Assembly: GCA_041392505.1 (NCBI GenBank)
Contig: JAWKLX010000041.1
Location: forward strand, 20,117-84,116
Length of the DNA: 64,000 nucleotides
Source: UBA6168 sp041392505
GTDB lineage: Bacteria > Bacteroidota > Bacteroidia > Chitinophagales > Saprospiraceae
Direction of reading: 5' to 3'
Shown here: in pieces, positions 1 to 8,692 of the stretch
Numbering within the stretch: position 1 is the first letter of the stretch
Layout: each line of letters opens with the position of its first letter
Made by a program: the position numbers and the translations under genes
The notes under the pieces: generated by a model
Seen by the model: only the letters and a program-made list of their open reading frames with translations
Told to the model about the DNA's origin: nothing
Database searches by the model: none

Positions 1-584
1 CTGATATGATGAGCTCAAAATCAGATCCAAGACAAGACAAATACATGTATGAACAGGATGGCGATTGGTTCTACTACGACATCGGTAATTCCAACCTCAT
101 CTGGGGCCGTAACGATGCGCCAGTTCCTTTGATTTCTTATGTAGAAGTAAAATTTATGGAAGCTGAAGCCCTTTTGCGGACTAGTGGCTCAGATGCTGAT
201 GTGACCGCTGCTTTGAAAGCAGGCATTGCTGCCAGCATGGAGCAGGTAGGTATTGATGCAGCTGATTACACTACTTACGTTGACACTTATGGTGACCTGA
301 CAGGGTTGTCAACAGAAGAAAAAATACAGCGAGTAATTGAAGAAGCCTATGTAAGCTACTATGGTTACAATTTCCACACTACTTGGTCCAACTTCCGGAA
401 AACGGGCTATCCAGCTCTTACGCCTTCTCCGCTTGGAGCTAACGGGCTTAATCCTTCCGGCGTAGTGCCAAGAAGGGCCTTGTACGTAGGTAGCGAAACA
501 CAGACCAATAGTGCAAATGTAGAGGCTGCCCGTGCCCGTCAGGGTGGAGGTCTCCTCGATGTGCATGTTTGGGCTTTTGAATAA
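1..584 (+). CDS. SusD/RagB-like outer-membrane lipoprotein, C-terminal part (truncated by window edge)
   Basis: This is the C-terminal ~193 residues of a SusD-like nutrient-binding protein; the frame is still open at the window edge, so the first internal ATG (position 6) is not the real start. The segment carries the typical end of the SusD-like_2 type: the 'YVEVKFMEAEALLR' helix, an 'EEAYVSYYGYNFHTTWSNFRKTGYP' type region (W-x-N-F-R-x-T-G-Y-P signature) and a 'VPRRALY' stretch. The same signatures recur in the complete SusD at 9540-10898 ('FNDWRRTGYPELTP', 'IPRRLPY'). SusD proteins sit on the cell surface as the lid of a SusC TonB-dependent channel; the partner SusC is expected upstream, outside the window. 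It is followed by a secreted protein and a lipoprotein on the same strand. The ligand cannot be told from sequence. Confidence 0.85.
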   Translation, partial: DMMSSKSDPRQDKYMYEQDGDWFYYDIGNSNLIWGRNDAPVPLISYVEVKFMEAEALLRTSGSDADVTAALKAGIAASMEQVGIDAADYTTYVDTYGDLTGLSTEEKIQRVIEEAYVSYYGYNFHTTWSNFRKTGYPALTPSPLGANGLNPSGVVPRRALYVGSETQTNSANVEAARARQGGGLLDVHVWAFE

Positions 585-652
585 AACTGATTCTGATGTG
601 GCTGGGGACAGCTATGTTAGCTGCCCCCAGTCTTTATCAATCAATTTTTAAA

Positions 653-1363
653 ATGTTTTTGAAAAGTACCTTTTTGATTCTTTTTATTGTGCCTTTGGTT
701 TTAAGTGCCCAGCGTGATACACAGTACAGCTTGGTAACAACGGATTTGTACCCGACCGAATCGATCAATACCTTTGACATTCGGGAGCGGAGCCAGATCT
801 TGCAAAGTTTCTTATACGATGAATGGATGGATGGCCAGGTCATATTTTCAGGCAACATTGTCTCCAAACAGGTTTATTCTTTGAAATACGACGTACTCAA
901 CCAACAACTGGACATTTTGATGGATGGCAACGTATTCGAAGTGCCAAAAAACAAAATCGTGGGCTTTCTATTACAAAGCCCTGTTGGTCCAGCAGGTCAG
1001 AAGTTCGTATTGTTGAAAGAAGAAACCCAGCCCGAACGGATCATACTGGAGGTAATTGTACAGGGAAAATATTCTTTGCTGGAGTACCATTTTGTCGAAC
1101 GGCTGCGGTCCAACTATGTGGCGGCACTTGACGCCGGGGATAGGAACGAAAAACTGGTGAACAGGGAATCCTTATTTTTTGTGGACGACAAGCAACGATT
1201 GCAAGCCTTGCCTAAAAAAAACAAGGAAGCACTGCGGTTTTTCAATAAATATCCAGTAGCCAAACAGTACTTAAAAGACAATAAGGTCAATTTCAAAAAC
1301 ATTGAGCAAGTCAAAGAACTTGTATTTTTTATGAACAAAATGGGCTCGGTTAAAAAATCTTGA
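653..1363 (+). CDS. Secreted protein of unknown function, Sus-locus associated
   Basis: Unknown function. An in-frame ATG exists at 596, but the start at 653 puts a clean signal peptide (MFLKSTFLILFIVPLVLSAQ) at the N-terminus, so 653 is preferred; the protein is then 236 residues. It has a beta-rich middle and a basic, helical C-terminal end. It is a diverged paralogue of the protein at 8693-9409: both have a 'LFFVD/LYYLD' strand, a 'LPKKNK/LPKSKK' basic stretch, a helix rich in F/R/K and a final 'FFMNKM/FFQYNKM' motif. Both paralogues lie just downstream of a susD, so the family is probably a conserved periplasmic or surface accessory of this type of SusCD locus. That role is inferred from position only. 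Confidence 0.7.
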   Translation: MFLKSTFLILFIVPLVLSAQRDTQYSLVTTDLYPTESINTFDIRERSQILQSFLYDEWMDGQVIFSGNIVSKQVYSLKYDVLNQQLDILMDGNVFEVPKNKIVGFLLQSPVGPAGQKFVLLKEETQPERIILEVIVQGKYSLLEYHFVERLRSNYVAALDAGDRNEKLVNRESLFFVDDKQRLQALPKKNKEALRFFNKYPVAKQYLKDNKVNFKNIEQVKELVFFMNKMGSVKKS

Positions 1364-1418
1364 TGGCAGATAAGTATCACCATTCAGGTTTTAAAACTGG
1401 GTTTTATTAAATTAATAA

Positions 1419-2315
1419 ATGATGAAAAAATCTTTCTTTTATTTGGGGCTAACTCTCCTCGCTGCGGTGCTGGTTACGTCCTGCACCAAAGATGAAGACC
1501 AGAACCCTTTTCAGGAGCTCGAGGCAAAAGGGGCAGTTGTCAATATCACCGATGTTGATGGTTTCTTCGATTTGACAGACCCTAATGCAACGGTCACCTT
1601 TACCATTTCTACCCTAGGTGAAAGTGTGTCTTCACTTAAAGTCTGGAAAAGCATCAATGGCGCTACTCCAGTAGAGCAAGGCACTGTTTCTTCTTTTCCT
1701 TCTGTGCAAACCTATTCGGTAAATGATGCGGTTGCTGGTACTGGGGTCTCTGCAGGTGATCTGGCAGTTGGAGATGTCATAACTTATTCTTTCAGTGATG
1801 TCGTAACCTCATCAGGTACCTTCCCCGCTGGCAAATCCGTAGGCTACGATGTAAAATGTCCTTCGGACTTGGGCGGTATCTATGATTTTTCAACGGAATC
1901 TACTGGAACTGCGCCTTGGACTACAGGAGTTGTAACTACTGGTAAAATCCGTTTCGATGATCTTGGTAGCGGTACTTATGATCTTTACACGACACCAACG
2001 GGAGGTGTTGAGTTTTTGGACATCTCGATGGGAGCCTACTTTGGCGGCTGGGGCTATGACGGAAGCGACGCAACCAACCAGAATTCAATGCCAAACACCG
2101 GCCTTTCTACTGGCAGGGTTCAGTTAAGTGATTTGTGTAATACACTGTCCTTTAAAGGTGCGAGCCAATGGGGGGAAACCTACACCTTTAATAATGTTTC
2201 AGTGGATGGCACTGGCACCGTATTGACCCTCGACTGGATCAACTCCTATGGGGAAGGCGGTATCGCCAAAATCACTAGGACAGATGGCACTACTTGGCCT
2301 CCTTTGACGAAATAA
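1419..2315 (+). CDS. Lipoprotein of unknown function, Sus-locus associated
   Basis: A lipoprotein: MMKKSFFYLGLTLLAAVLVTSC ends in a lipobox with Cys about residue 22 (an ATG three bases later is equally possible as the start), followed by acidic residues. The mature part (~275 residues) is rich in T, S, G and aromatic residues and looks like an all-beta extracellular protein. It is a paralogue of the lipoprotein at 14441-15253; the two share the 'GFFDLxDPN' segment near the N-terminus, 'LGESVSS/TGESIST', 'GWG', an 'LCN/VCN' segment and the C-terminal 'YGEGGIAKITRTDGTTWPP' pattern. Both copies belong to SusCD loci, so a role as an extra surface ligand-binding protein is plausible. Not recognised as a named family. 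Confidence 0.7.
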   Translation: MMKKSFFYLGLTLLAAVLVTSCTKDEDQNPFQELEAKGAVVNITDVDGFFDLTDPNATVTFTISTLGESVSSLKVWKSINGATPVEQGTVSSFPSVQTYSVNDAVAGTGVSAGDLAVGDVITYSFSDVVTSSGTFPAGKSVGYDVKCPSDLGGIYDFSTESTGTAPWTTGVVTTGKIRFDDLGSGTYDLYTTPTGGVEFLDISMGAYFGGWGYDGSDATNQNSMPNTGLSTGRVQLSDLCNTLSFKGASQWGETYTFNNVSVDGTGTVLTLDWINSYGEGGIAKITRTDGTTWPPLTK

Positions 2316-2358
2316 AATTGATTGATAATGTGACATCTGTTTATTCAGATATAATTTA

Positions 2359-2389
2359 AACCACACTGGATAATCCAGTGTGGTTTTTT
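2359..2389 (+). terminator. Rho-independent terminator
   Basis: A perfect 10-bp stem (CCACACTGGA / TCCAGTGTGG) with a TAA loop is followed by TTTTTT. It closes the SusD-secreted protein-lipoprotein unit and also argues against a start codon for the next gene inside it (a GTG at 2380). Confidence 0.85.
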
Positions 2390-2457
2390 ATTTCAAAGAG
2401 AGCATAGACAGTAAGGCTGATGCATTGTCAGTTTTACTAAACCACCAAGCATTTTTT

Positions 2458-4146
2458 ATGGCAACGTTTAATAATGTTCTAAACCCAAGTCTTGGGTCTT
2501 TTATCCAAACTTTTCTTTTATTTTTTGCTTTTGTATCCAATGGGCAACAAACCGTCGGATTGATTTCAATCGATCAGGCAAAATCTATTGGCGGCTATAA
2601 CCTCATTTATCCTGACAACCAACCCCATGTTTTTCTTTTAAATGAGTGCGGTGAAATAGTGAATACTTGGGAAGATGCTATAGATGCCCGCCCAGGCAAA
2701 ACAGCCTATTTGTTGGAAAATGGTGATTTGCTGAAATGCAAGACGAGTGGGGGATTGCCGGGGGTGTCATTTGGTGTCGGTGGTGCCGGCGGCATCATTG
2801 AAATCTATTCTTGGGAAAATGAACTACAGTGGTCTTATCAAGTGGCTGACTCCCTCAACCGACAGCACCACGATGTGCATTTTATGGAAAATGGGAATGT
2901 CCTAATGATTGTTTGGGAGCGCATATCGTTTGACGAAATTATCGAAAATGGCTTTGACACCCTGAGCAATCCGCAAGAATCCCTTTGGCCCGATTATATT
3001 TTAGAGGTAAATCCCAACACCAATGAACGGGTTTGGGAATGGCACGCATGGGATCATTTGGTTCAGGATTTTGATTCGACTAAATTAAACTTCGGCACCG
3101 TCAGCGAACACCCAGAATTGATTGACCTCAACTACCAAAAATTTACCGGACAGCGCGAAGACCTTATGCATGCAAATTCCATTGATTATGACCCAGTGAA
3201 AGACCAAATTATTTTAAGTGTCCGGAACTATAATGAAATATGGATTATTGACCACAGTACCACAACGGCAGAGGCCGCAAGTCATGCAGGTGGGAATGGT
3301 GGAAAGGGGGGCGATTTGCTTTACCGGTGGGGCAATCCAGAAGCTTACAAAATGGGCTCACCAAATGATCGGAAATTGTTTGTCCAACACGACGCCCAAT
3401 GGATTGACGAATTTGTGGATGCCGATTATGAGCACTTCGGTAAAATAATATTGTACAATAATTTGATCGAATCAGATTTGTCCCTCGGCCAAATTTTAGC
3501 GCCAGTATGGGACAGTACCTCAAAAACATACGCGATGCAAAATGGGGTTTTTCTCCCCCAAGAATTTACGAGTGCCATTTCCCACCCAGATACGAGCAAA
3601 AATTTTTCTGGGACAGCCTCCAGCATTCAGGTCATAGGGGATGGGTACATTGTCATGTGCGCCTCTGTCCAGGGGCTGGCCTTTGAATTGACCCCTCAAG
3701 GTGAGGTGGCATGGGAATATAAAGTCCCACTAAAAAATGGTTTCCCCATACCGCAGGGCTTTGAGCTTTCCTTGCTCGATAATTTTACTTTTCGGTGTGA
3801 ACGTTATCCAGAAAATTATGCAGGATTTATTGGAAAAGATTTAAGCCCAAAAGGTTATATCGAATTGGAGCCAGATGTTAGCAATTGTATGTTTACTAAT
3901 GTCCAAAATAAAGTAGAAGAAACAAAACAAATAAAATTATACCCAAACCCTGTGTCGGATTATTTACATATCGAAATGGGAAAAAAGGATTTCCAAAATT
4001 TAGAAATTATTAATCAATATGGACAAGTGTATTTTTATTCAACAATTATTGATAAAGCCTTAGCTATTGATGCGTCGGACTGGCCAAAAGGAGTTTATTT
4101 TTTAATGATCGACGGTGCATTTAAAAATAAGTTTATCGTTCAATAA
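2458..4146 (+). CDS. Arylsulfotransferase-family (ASST-type) beta-propeller protein with T9SS sorting domain
   Basis: A secreted protein of ~562 residues. The ATG at 2458 is chosen because upstream in-frame starts lie in or just after the terminator; it gives a signal peptide ending near FAFVSNGQQ. The body resembles the arylsulfotransferase family (six-bladed propeller enzymes moving sulfate from aryl sulfate donors to phenols): 'GEIVNTWE', 'AYLLENGDLL', 'QHHDVHFMENGNVLMIVWE', 'MHANSIDYDP', 'WIIDHST', 'GGDLLYRWGNP' and 'HDAQWI', with several conserved His residues. The last ~75 residues (IKLYPNPVSDYLHIE ... GVYFLMI) form a T9SS type A sorting domain, so the protein is exported through the outer membrane. 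Its paralogue is at 16223-17899. The final 14 bp overlap the convergent gene ending at 4133. Sulfotransferase activity is inferred from the family. Confidence 0.8.
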   Translation: MATFNNVLNPSLGSFIQTFLLFFAFVSNGQQTVGLISIDQAKSIGGYNLIYPDNQPHVFLLNECGEIVNTWEDAIDARPGKTAYLLENGDLLKCKTSGGLPGVSFGVGGAGGIIEIYSWENELQWSYQVADSLNRQHHDVHFMENGNVLMIVWERISFDEIIENGFDTLSNPQESLWPDYILEVNPNTNERVWEWHAWDHLVQDFDSTKLNFGTVSEHPELIDLNYQKFTGQREDLMHANSIDYDPVKDQIILSVRNYNEIWIIDHSTTTAEAASHAGGNGGKGGDLLYRWGNPEAYKMGSPNDRKLFVQHDAQWIDEFVDADYEHFGKIILYNNLIESDLSLGQILAPVWDSTSKTYAMQNGVFLPQEFTSAISHPDTSKNFSGTASSIQVIGDGYIVMCASVQGLAFELTPQGEVAWEYKVPLKNGFPIPQGFELSLLDNFTFRCERYPENYAGFIGKDLSPKGYIELEPDVSNCMFTNVQNKVEETKQIKLYPNPVSDYLHIEMGKKDFQNLEIINQYGQVYFYSTIIDKALAIDASDWPKGVYFLMIDGAFKNKFIVQ

Positions 4147-6049
4147 TTATTTTATCAATAAAAATATCCTCGTTGATTTTTAATGAAATAAAATAAATGC
4201 CGCTATTAATGCGATCCAAATTAATTGGGATATTCGCCTGATCAGGCTTGGTTTTTATTTTTTTAATTAATTGACCAATCGTGTTATAGATAGCGATTTC
4301 GACCTGATTTAAATCAAGTAAATTGAAAAGTTGAAGCGTGAATTGACCGTTGGAAGGATTGGGTGCTAAATGATATTGAAATGAAAAATTTTCTTTTTCA
4401 GTTAAGTTGACCGATGTAGTAGAGGTGGTATCCTCTTTTACATAAATATGTTGGTTGGCTTCTATGTCATACAATGTTTGCCGACGTTTCCCGCCTGTCC
4501 AAACTATTTGCAAACTATCAACTTGCCCTATTTCCCCCAAGCCAAAATGGGCTCTACTGGAAACATGGGAGGCATGACTGCCACCACCACTTATTTCCGT
4601 TAATAATGTTTTATCTCCTGCGTGTAAATAAATTTTTGAACCGTACGCATCCCGGTTTACTTCTGTTCCTTCCAATGTCACTTGTAGCCAATTTCTTAAA
4701 TTCCCATTTTGGTTATTATATAAAATAGTGGCCCAATCATATCCGCCATTTACAGGCACATTTTCAACAACTGCCAGTAGGTCGAGGTCGCCATCGTTAT
4801 CATAGTCAGAATAAGAGACTCCTCTCGTTGTGTATTTATTTTCAATTCCATATTCCGTACTTACATCCGAGAATTCTAAGTTGCCATTATTGATAAATAA
4901 TTTATCATTTTGGAAAATATAGGTGCTTAAAAAAGAAGGCCCCGGCACGAACCCATTGCCAACATACAAATCAAGGTCAGAATCGTTGTCTATGTCCAAA
5001 AGCGCAGTGCCCCATCCGACGGCAAAGAGACTGTCCTGAATGATCCATTCGTCGCCAACACCACTTTGGTCGGTAATGTCGGAGAAATTAACACCATCAT
5101 TTTTTAATAAAACATTTCTACCAAAATTGGTCACATAATAATCAAGGTCGAGATCGTTGTCTATGTCGCCGACGGCAATCCCCATTCCATAAAGGCCAAT
5201 ATTTGCGTTGTAATTTCCCCCAACTTCTGTAAAATTTAATTCATCAATATTATTCCTGAATAATTTATTGGGTTGGATAAATTCACCAAAATCATTGGCC
5301 AAATAAATGTCCAAATCTCCATCGGCATCAAAATCAGTAGCGGTGACGGCAAGTGCACAGCCTGTGTCGTTCAGGTTGATTTCAGATGATATTTCCTCGA
5401 ATTCACTATTGCCCAAATTATGATAAAACCTGTTTTCAAAACAAGTATGATCGAACCCTACGATGATCCCATTATCATCGTATAAAAAAGCAGCTTCATC
5501 AACATAACTCACTGTATAAATGTCCAACAGTCCATCCAAATCGTAGTCAATAAAAGTAGCGCCCATGCATTGAGTATTGTCTTTTTCTTCTTTGTGGTTC
5601 CATATTTCTGTGAACGTTCCATCGCCATTATTTTTATATAATAGGTTTCTGCCAGTCGGCTCAAAATCGGAAAACCAAGTGGTGATAAATAAATCTTTGA
5701 AACCGTCATTGTCAATGTCACCTGCAATAACACCAGTCGTGTAATATAATTTGGTAATTAAAAAACCCGCATCAATACTTTTATATAAAAATGTCCCATC
5801 GCCATTGTTTTCATAAAAATGGTCTCGCTCATTTCCTGCCGTTATATAAAGGTCGTCGTCGCCATCATTGTCGTAATCAAAGAAAGCAGCGCCACCACCC
5901 AGAAAACCAGTGTGCTTGAAAATGTGGTCAATTTTTGCGCTGTCCTGATATTCCAGAAAAAATTGTGCTTGACCTTTCTGGGGAAATAAGATCAGGAATA
6001 AGCAAAAAGATAATTTAATGGAAAATTGTATGATCAAAGTTTTACCCAT
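4133..6049 (-). CDS. CRTAC1-like FG-GAP/VCBS repeat protein with ASPIC/UnbV domain and T9SS sorting domain
   Basis: A 638-residue secreted protein. After a signal peptide (ends near KGQAQ) come repeated calcium-binding FG-GAP/VCBS-type units with the motif D-Y/I-D-N-D-G/x-D-x-D ('FFDYDNDGDDDLYI', 'GDIDNDGFKDLFI', 'DFDADGDLDIYLAND', 'LDIDNDSDLDLYVGNG'), predicting a beta-propeller. An ASPIC/UnbV module follows ('NWLQVTLEGTEVNRDAYGSKI', 'GGGSHASHVSSRAHFGLG', 'VWTGGKRRQTLYDIEANQ'). The C-terminus is a T9SS sorting domain (APNPSNGQFTLQLF ... GIYFISLKI). The start overlaps the end of the preceding gene (6034-7818) by 16 bp, suggesting translational coupling; the two are tandem paralogues. Such proteins are surface-displayed; the ligand is unknown. 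Confidence 0.85.
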   Translation of the reverse strand: MGKTLIIQFSIKLSFCLFLILFPQKGQAQFFLEYQDSAKIDHIFKHTGFLGGGAAFFDYDNDGDDDLYITAGNERDHFYENNGDGTFLYKSIDAGFLITKLYYTTGVIAGDIDNDGFKDLFITTWFSDFEPTGRNLLYKNNGDGTFTEIWNHKEEKDNTQCMGATFIDYDLDGLLDIYTVSYVDEAAFLYDDNGIIVGFDHTCFENRFYHNLGNSEFEEISSEINLNDTGCALAVTATDFDADGDLDIYLANDFGEFIQPNKLFRNNIDELNFTEVGGNYNANIGLYGMGIAVGDIDNDLDLDYYVTNFGRNVLLKNDGVNFSDITDQSGVGDEWIIQDSLFAVGWGTALLDIDNDSDLDLYVGNGFVPGPSFLSTYIFQNDKLFINNGNLEFSDVSTEYGIENKYTTRGVSYSDYDNDGDLDLLAVVENVPVNGGYDWATILYNNQNGNLRNWLQVTLEGTEVNRDAYGSKIYLHAGDKTLLTEISGGGSHASHVSSRAHFGLGEIGQVDSLQIVWTGGKRRQTLYDIEANQHIYVKEDTTSTTSVNLTEKENFSFQYHLAPNPSNGQFTLQLFNLLDLNQVEIAIYNTIGQLIKKIKTKPDQANIPINLDRINSGIYFISLKINEDIFIDKIIIER

Positions 6050-7818
6050 TTCTCAAAATGCTTTTCACCTTTTTTATCGATGCTCAATAAATAATAATGG
6101 CCGGGTAAAAAAGAGGATATATTTAAATGCCATTTAGGCATATTTGGATTTAATGATTGAATAATTTGCCCCTTGTTGTTCAGGATAAATAATTGGGATA
6201 AATCGCTTCCATTATTTAATATATTAAGTGATTGGCTTGCGGGATTCGGAAATATAGAAAATGGTTTTTCTGAATTTTTGGATATTACATTTGTCGGGGG
6301 CAAAGTTAATTCTACCTCTTCATCAACAATGATGTTCCCATTAGAAGTGCTACCTTCTATGACAATTAGGTTGCTGCCATTTTCTACATCGAATAATTTA
6401 TCTATATGGCCAGTCGGCCAGGTAATAATAATGGAATCTACTTTTTCATTATTATTTAAACCAATGATTTCCGTCAAAGAATTTTGCCCCAAAAAACCAT
6501 TGCCACAAAGGGTGTAACGCATCTGATATTGCCCACCGCTATATGTTTCTATTTTTGAACCAATGGCATCCCGGTTGCTCAAAACACCTTGTAGTTTAAT
6601 TTTTATCCAATAATTATTGCCGCCATTATTTTCCCATAATTGGGTAAAAAAAGGTGTTTGATTTAAAACTATTATATCCGGAAAACCATCACTATTAAAA
6701 TCGCCAATGGCGGTATTATAAGTTATGGTCGTGTCCCCATCAAATCCAACGTCGGGTTGGGAAAATGTATTCGTGCCATTATTTAAATAAAAGGCGTTTG
6801 ACTGGGCGATGTCCCCGTAGTCAGCGGCAGTGACATAAAGGTCGAGGTCGCTATCGTTGTCGGCGTCCAAAAAAACGGAGCCCCATCCCGTCCGCTGAGA
6901 AAATGTGACCCCGGCAAAAAGGGCCGAATTGCCAAACTTAACTTGTCCGCCTCCACCTGGGCCGATATTATGCAATAAGGCGCTGCCGCCATTCGCCGTA
7001 TTTGTGATATAAATATCCATCCAGCCATCATTATTATAATCGCCTGGATTGACGCACATGGCATCCATTTTTAGGTCGCTATTGGAAGGGACGCTAACAT
7101 CGGTAAAGGTTTCATTGCCGTTATTTTCCAATAATACATTGGCGATGTTGATTTTGTCGTGGGCGGTATAAATGTCCGGCCATTTATCATTATTGTAATC
7201 AATGAATGCAGAACAGAAAGGCACTTTGCCACCGTCTTTTGTCTGGGATGTTTCTGTTATATCCGTGAATGTTCCGTCCGCATTATTTTTAAATAAATAA
7301 TGCCTGTTTTCGGAGGTCATAAAAGGGATGCGATCGCAGTAATATAAATCCAACCAACCGTCCCGGTCAATGTCGCCGAAGCAGGCGCCATAAGTGTCGT
7401 GGTCATTGATCGGGAGGCCCGCATTTTCCGTAATATCTTCAAAAATAAATTGCCCTATATTTTTATAAAGCCGATTTGCACTACCAAAATTGGCTACATA
7501 TAAATCATAATCACCATCGTTGTCGAAGTCTACCCATAAAATTTGTTTGGCTTGATTTAAATCAGCAATAGGCGGTGATATTTTGGTAAATCCATTCCCA
7601 TTGTTTTTGTAAAAATGGATCGGCTCGCCCTCCCCCGTAGCAATGGTCAGGTCGTCCAAACCGTCGTTGTCGAAATCCACAAAACTGACGCCTCCACCCA
7701 AAATGCCGATATAACTATGTTGGATGCCCACGGCGTCGGCCACATTGGAGTAATATAGTTGGCCAACGGCAGAAAAAGCTACCAAAAAGCAGCAATAGAT
7801 GAGTATTGTTTTTTTCAT
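6034..7818 (-). CDS. CRTAC1-like FG-GAP/VCBS repeat protein with ASPIC/UnbV domain and T9SS sorting domain
   Basis: A 594-residue secreted protein and tandem paralogue of the next gene downstream (4133-6049). The signal peptide is MKKTILIYCCFLVAFSAVGQ. FG-GAP/VCBS units run through residues ~40-380 ('FVDFDNDGLDDLTIATG', 'WVDFDNDGDYDLYVANFG', 'GDIDRDGWLDLYYCD', 'FLDADNDSDLDLYV', 'GDFNSDGFPDIIV'). An ASPIC/UnbV module follows ('NNYWIKIKLQGVLSNRDAIGSK', 'ITWPTGHIDKLFDVENG'), then a T9SS sorting domain (SIFPNPASQSLNILN ... WVKL). The leader is preceded by a nested inverted-repeat element at 7833-7947 that probably separates its transcription from the genes upstream. Confidence 0.85.
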   Translation of the reverse strand: MKKTILIYCCFLVAFSAVGQLYYSNVADAVGIQHSYIGILGGGVSFVDFDNDGLDDLTIATGEGEPIHFYKNNGNGFTKISPPIADLNQAKQILWVDFDNDGDYDLYVANFGSANRLYKNIGQFIFEDITENAGLPINDHDTYGACFGDIDRDGWLDLYYCDRIPFMTSENRHYLFKNNADGTFTDITETSQTKDGGKVPFCSAFIDYNNDKWPDIYTAHDKINIANVLLENNGNETFTDVSVPSNSDLKMDAMCVNPGDYNNDGWMDIYITNTANGGSALLHNIGPGGGGQVKFGNSALFAGVTFSQRTGWGSVFLDADNDSDLDLYVTAADYGDIAQSNAFYLNNGTNTFSQPDVGFDGDTTITYNTAIGDFNSDGFPDIIVLNQTPFFTQLWENNGGNNYWIKIKLQGVLSNRDAIGSKIETYSGGQYQMRYTLCGNGFLGQNSLTEIIGLNNNEKVDSIIITWPTGHIDKLFDVENGSNLIVIEGSTSNGNIIVDEEVELTLPPTNVISKNSEKPFSIFPNPASQSLNILNNGSDLSQLFILNNKGQIIQSLNPNMPKWHLNISSFLPGHYYLLSIDKKGEKHFEKWVKL

Positions 7819-7832
7819 ACTAATTCGAAAAA

Positions 7833-7947
7833 GGGCGGTGCGTCAAATGTAGGGCTGTTCAAATCTGTTAGATTTTTAAAATCTAACAGATATAATGGAT
7901 CGGCAACCTCAGTGATTTTTGCCAGCCTTACATTTGACGCACCGCCC
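7833..7947. repeat. Nested inverted-repeat element, likely bidirectional terminator or MITE
   Basis: Outer arms of 25 bp (7833-7857 and 7923-7947; core GGGCGGTGCGTCAAATGTA) are inverted copies with one mismatch. Inside is a second palindrome at about 7862-7890 (ATCTGTTAGATTTT and its complement). Runs of A/T flank both ends, so either strand would read as a stem followed by U-rich sequence. The inner palindrome has a relative at 40737-40769. Confidence 0.7.
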
Positions 7948-8056
7948 AAAAAAGATCAGGGGCTGGAATCGAAGATAGGAATATTTGCCTAAACGGAGTT
8001 TGACGAGCAGTGAAAATATTTGAGCAGAAAATACTCAAAAAACAGAATAGGGGAGA

Positions 8057-8689
8057 TTAAAAGAAATAATAAGATACTCCAAGTGAAAGATAGAACGGGG
8101 CCAGTTTGGTAAGGCTGGCTTTTTTGTTTTTCAAGATATTTTGCAAGGAATGATCGTAGCTCAATTCCAACCCCAGATGACGGGTTAAATTAAGGCCCAC
8201 GCCGAGTTCGAGGGTTGAAAAGAAATTGGTAAGGTCTGCCTTTTGGTCAATCGTCACTGCCTCAATTTGACCGGTTCTGATAATATTGGTTTGGGCATTT
8301 AGCAGACGGTGAACCCGTACGCCTGCATTAATCCGGTATTTTTTTTCTTCTGTCCATGAGTCCCCAAAACGGTAAGAATAACCAAACAGGACGTTGATCG
8401 TAGAGAGGTCCATTTCGACAAAAATTTGCTTGGTCTCATTGCCAGGTCTTTCGTTTTTTCTTTTACTTCCAAAATAGGAATATTGGGGGCTGACAACTAA
8501 ATAATGAGCTTCTGTAAACGTGTACCCGCCGATCAACCCAAAAGAATAACCGAAGTGGTGGAAGCCCCTCAATTTATCGCCTTCGATTTGGGAAGAAACG
8601 CCAGAGAGGTTGGCCCCAAAATGAAAGCCTTGCGCATGGATATAAATAGTTGAAATGCAAAAAGTGGCAACCAATAAAATTGTTTTCAT
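8057..8689 (-). CDS. PorT-like outer-membrane beta-barrel protein
   Basis: A 210-residue protein with a signal peptide (MKTILLVATFCISTIYIHAQ) and the composition of a small 8-stranded barrel: alternating strands such as 'GFHFGANLSGVSSQI', 'GYSFGLIGGYTF', 'YLVVSPQYSYFG', 'INVLFGYSYRFG', 'YRINAGVRVHRLL' and a last strand ending in aromatic residues (PFYLSLGVSYYFF), the usual Bam recognition end. This matches the PorT/OMP_b-brl_2 type common in Bacteroidota. The start is 3 bp after the stop of the upstream secreted protein (8693-9409), so both are almost certainly cotranscribed. Specific function unknown. Confidence 0.7.
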   Translation of the reverse strand: MKTILLVATFCISTIYIHAQGFHFGANLSGVSSQIEGDKLRGFHHFGYSFGLIGGYTFTEAHYLVVSPQYSYFGSKRKNERPGNETKQIFVEMDLSTINVLFGYSYRFGDSWTEEKKYRINAGVRVHRLLNAQTNIIRTGQIEAVTIDQKADLTNFFSTLELGVGLNLTRHLGLELSYDHSLQNILKNKKASLTKLAPFYLSLGVSYYFF

Positions 8690-8692
8690 AGC

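Noticed and set aside
2380..2457. Upstream GTG start for the first arylsulfotransferase-type gene
   Set aside because: It lies inside the terminator at 2359-2389; the ATG at 2458 gives a proper signal peptide.
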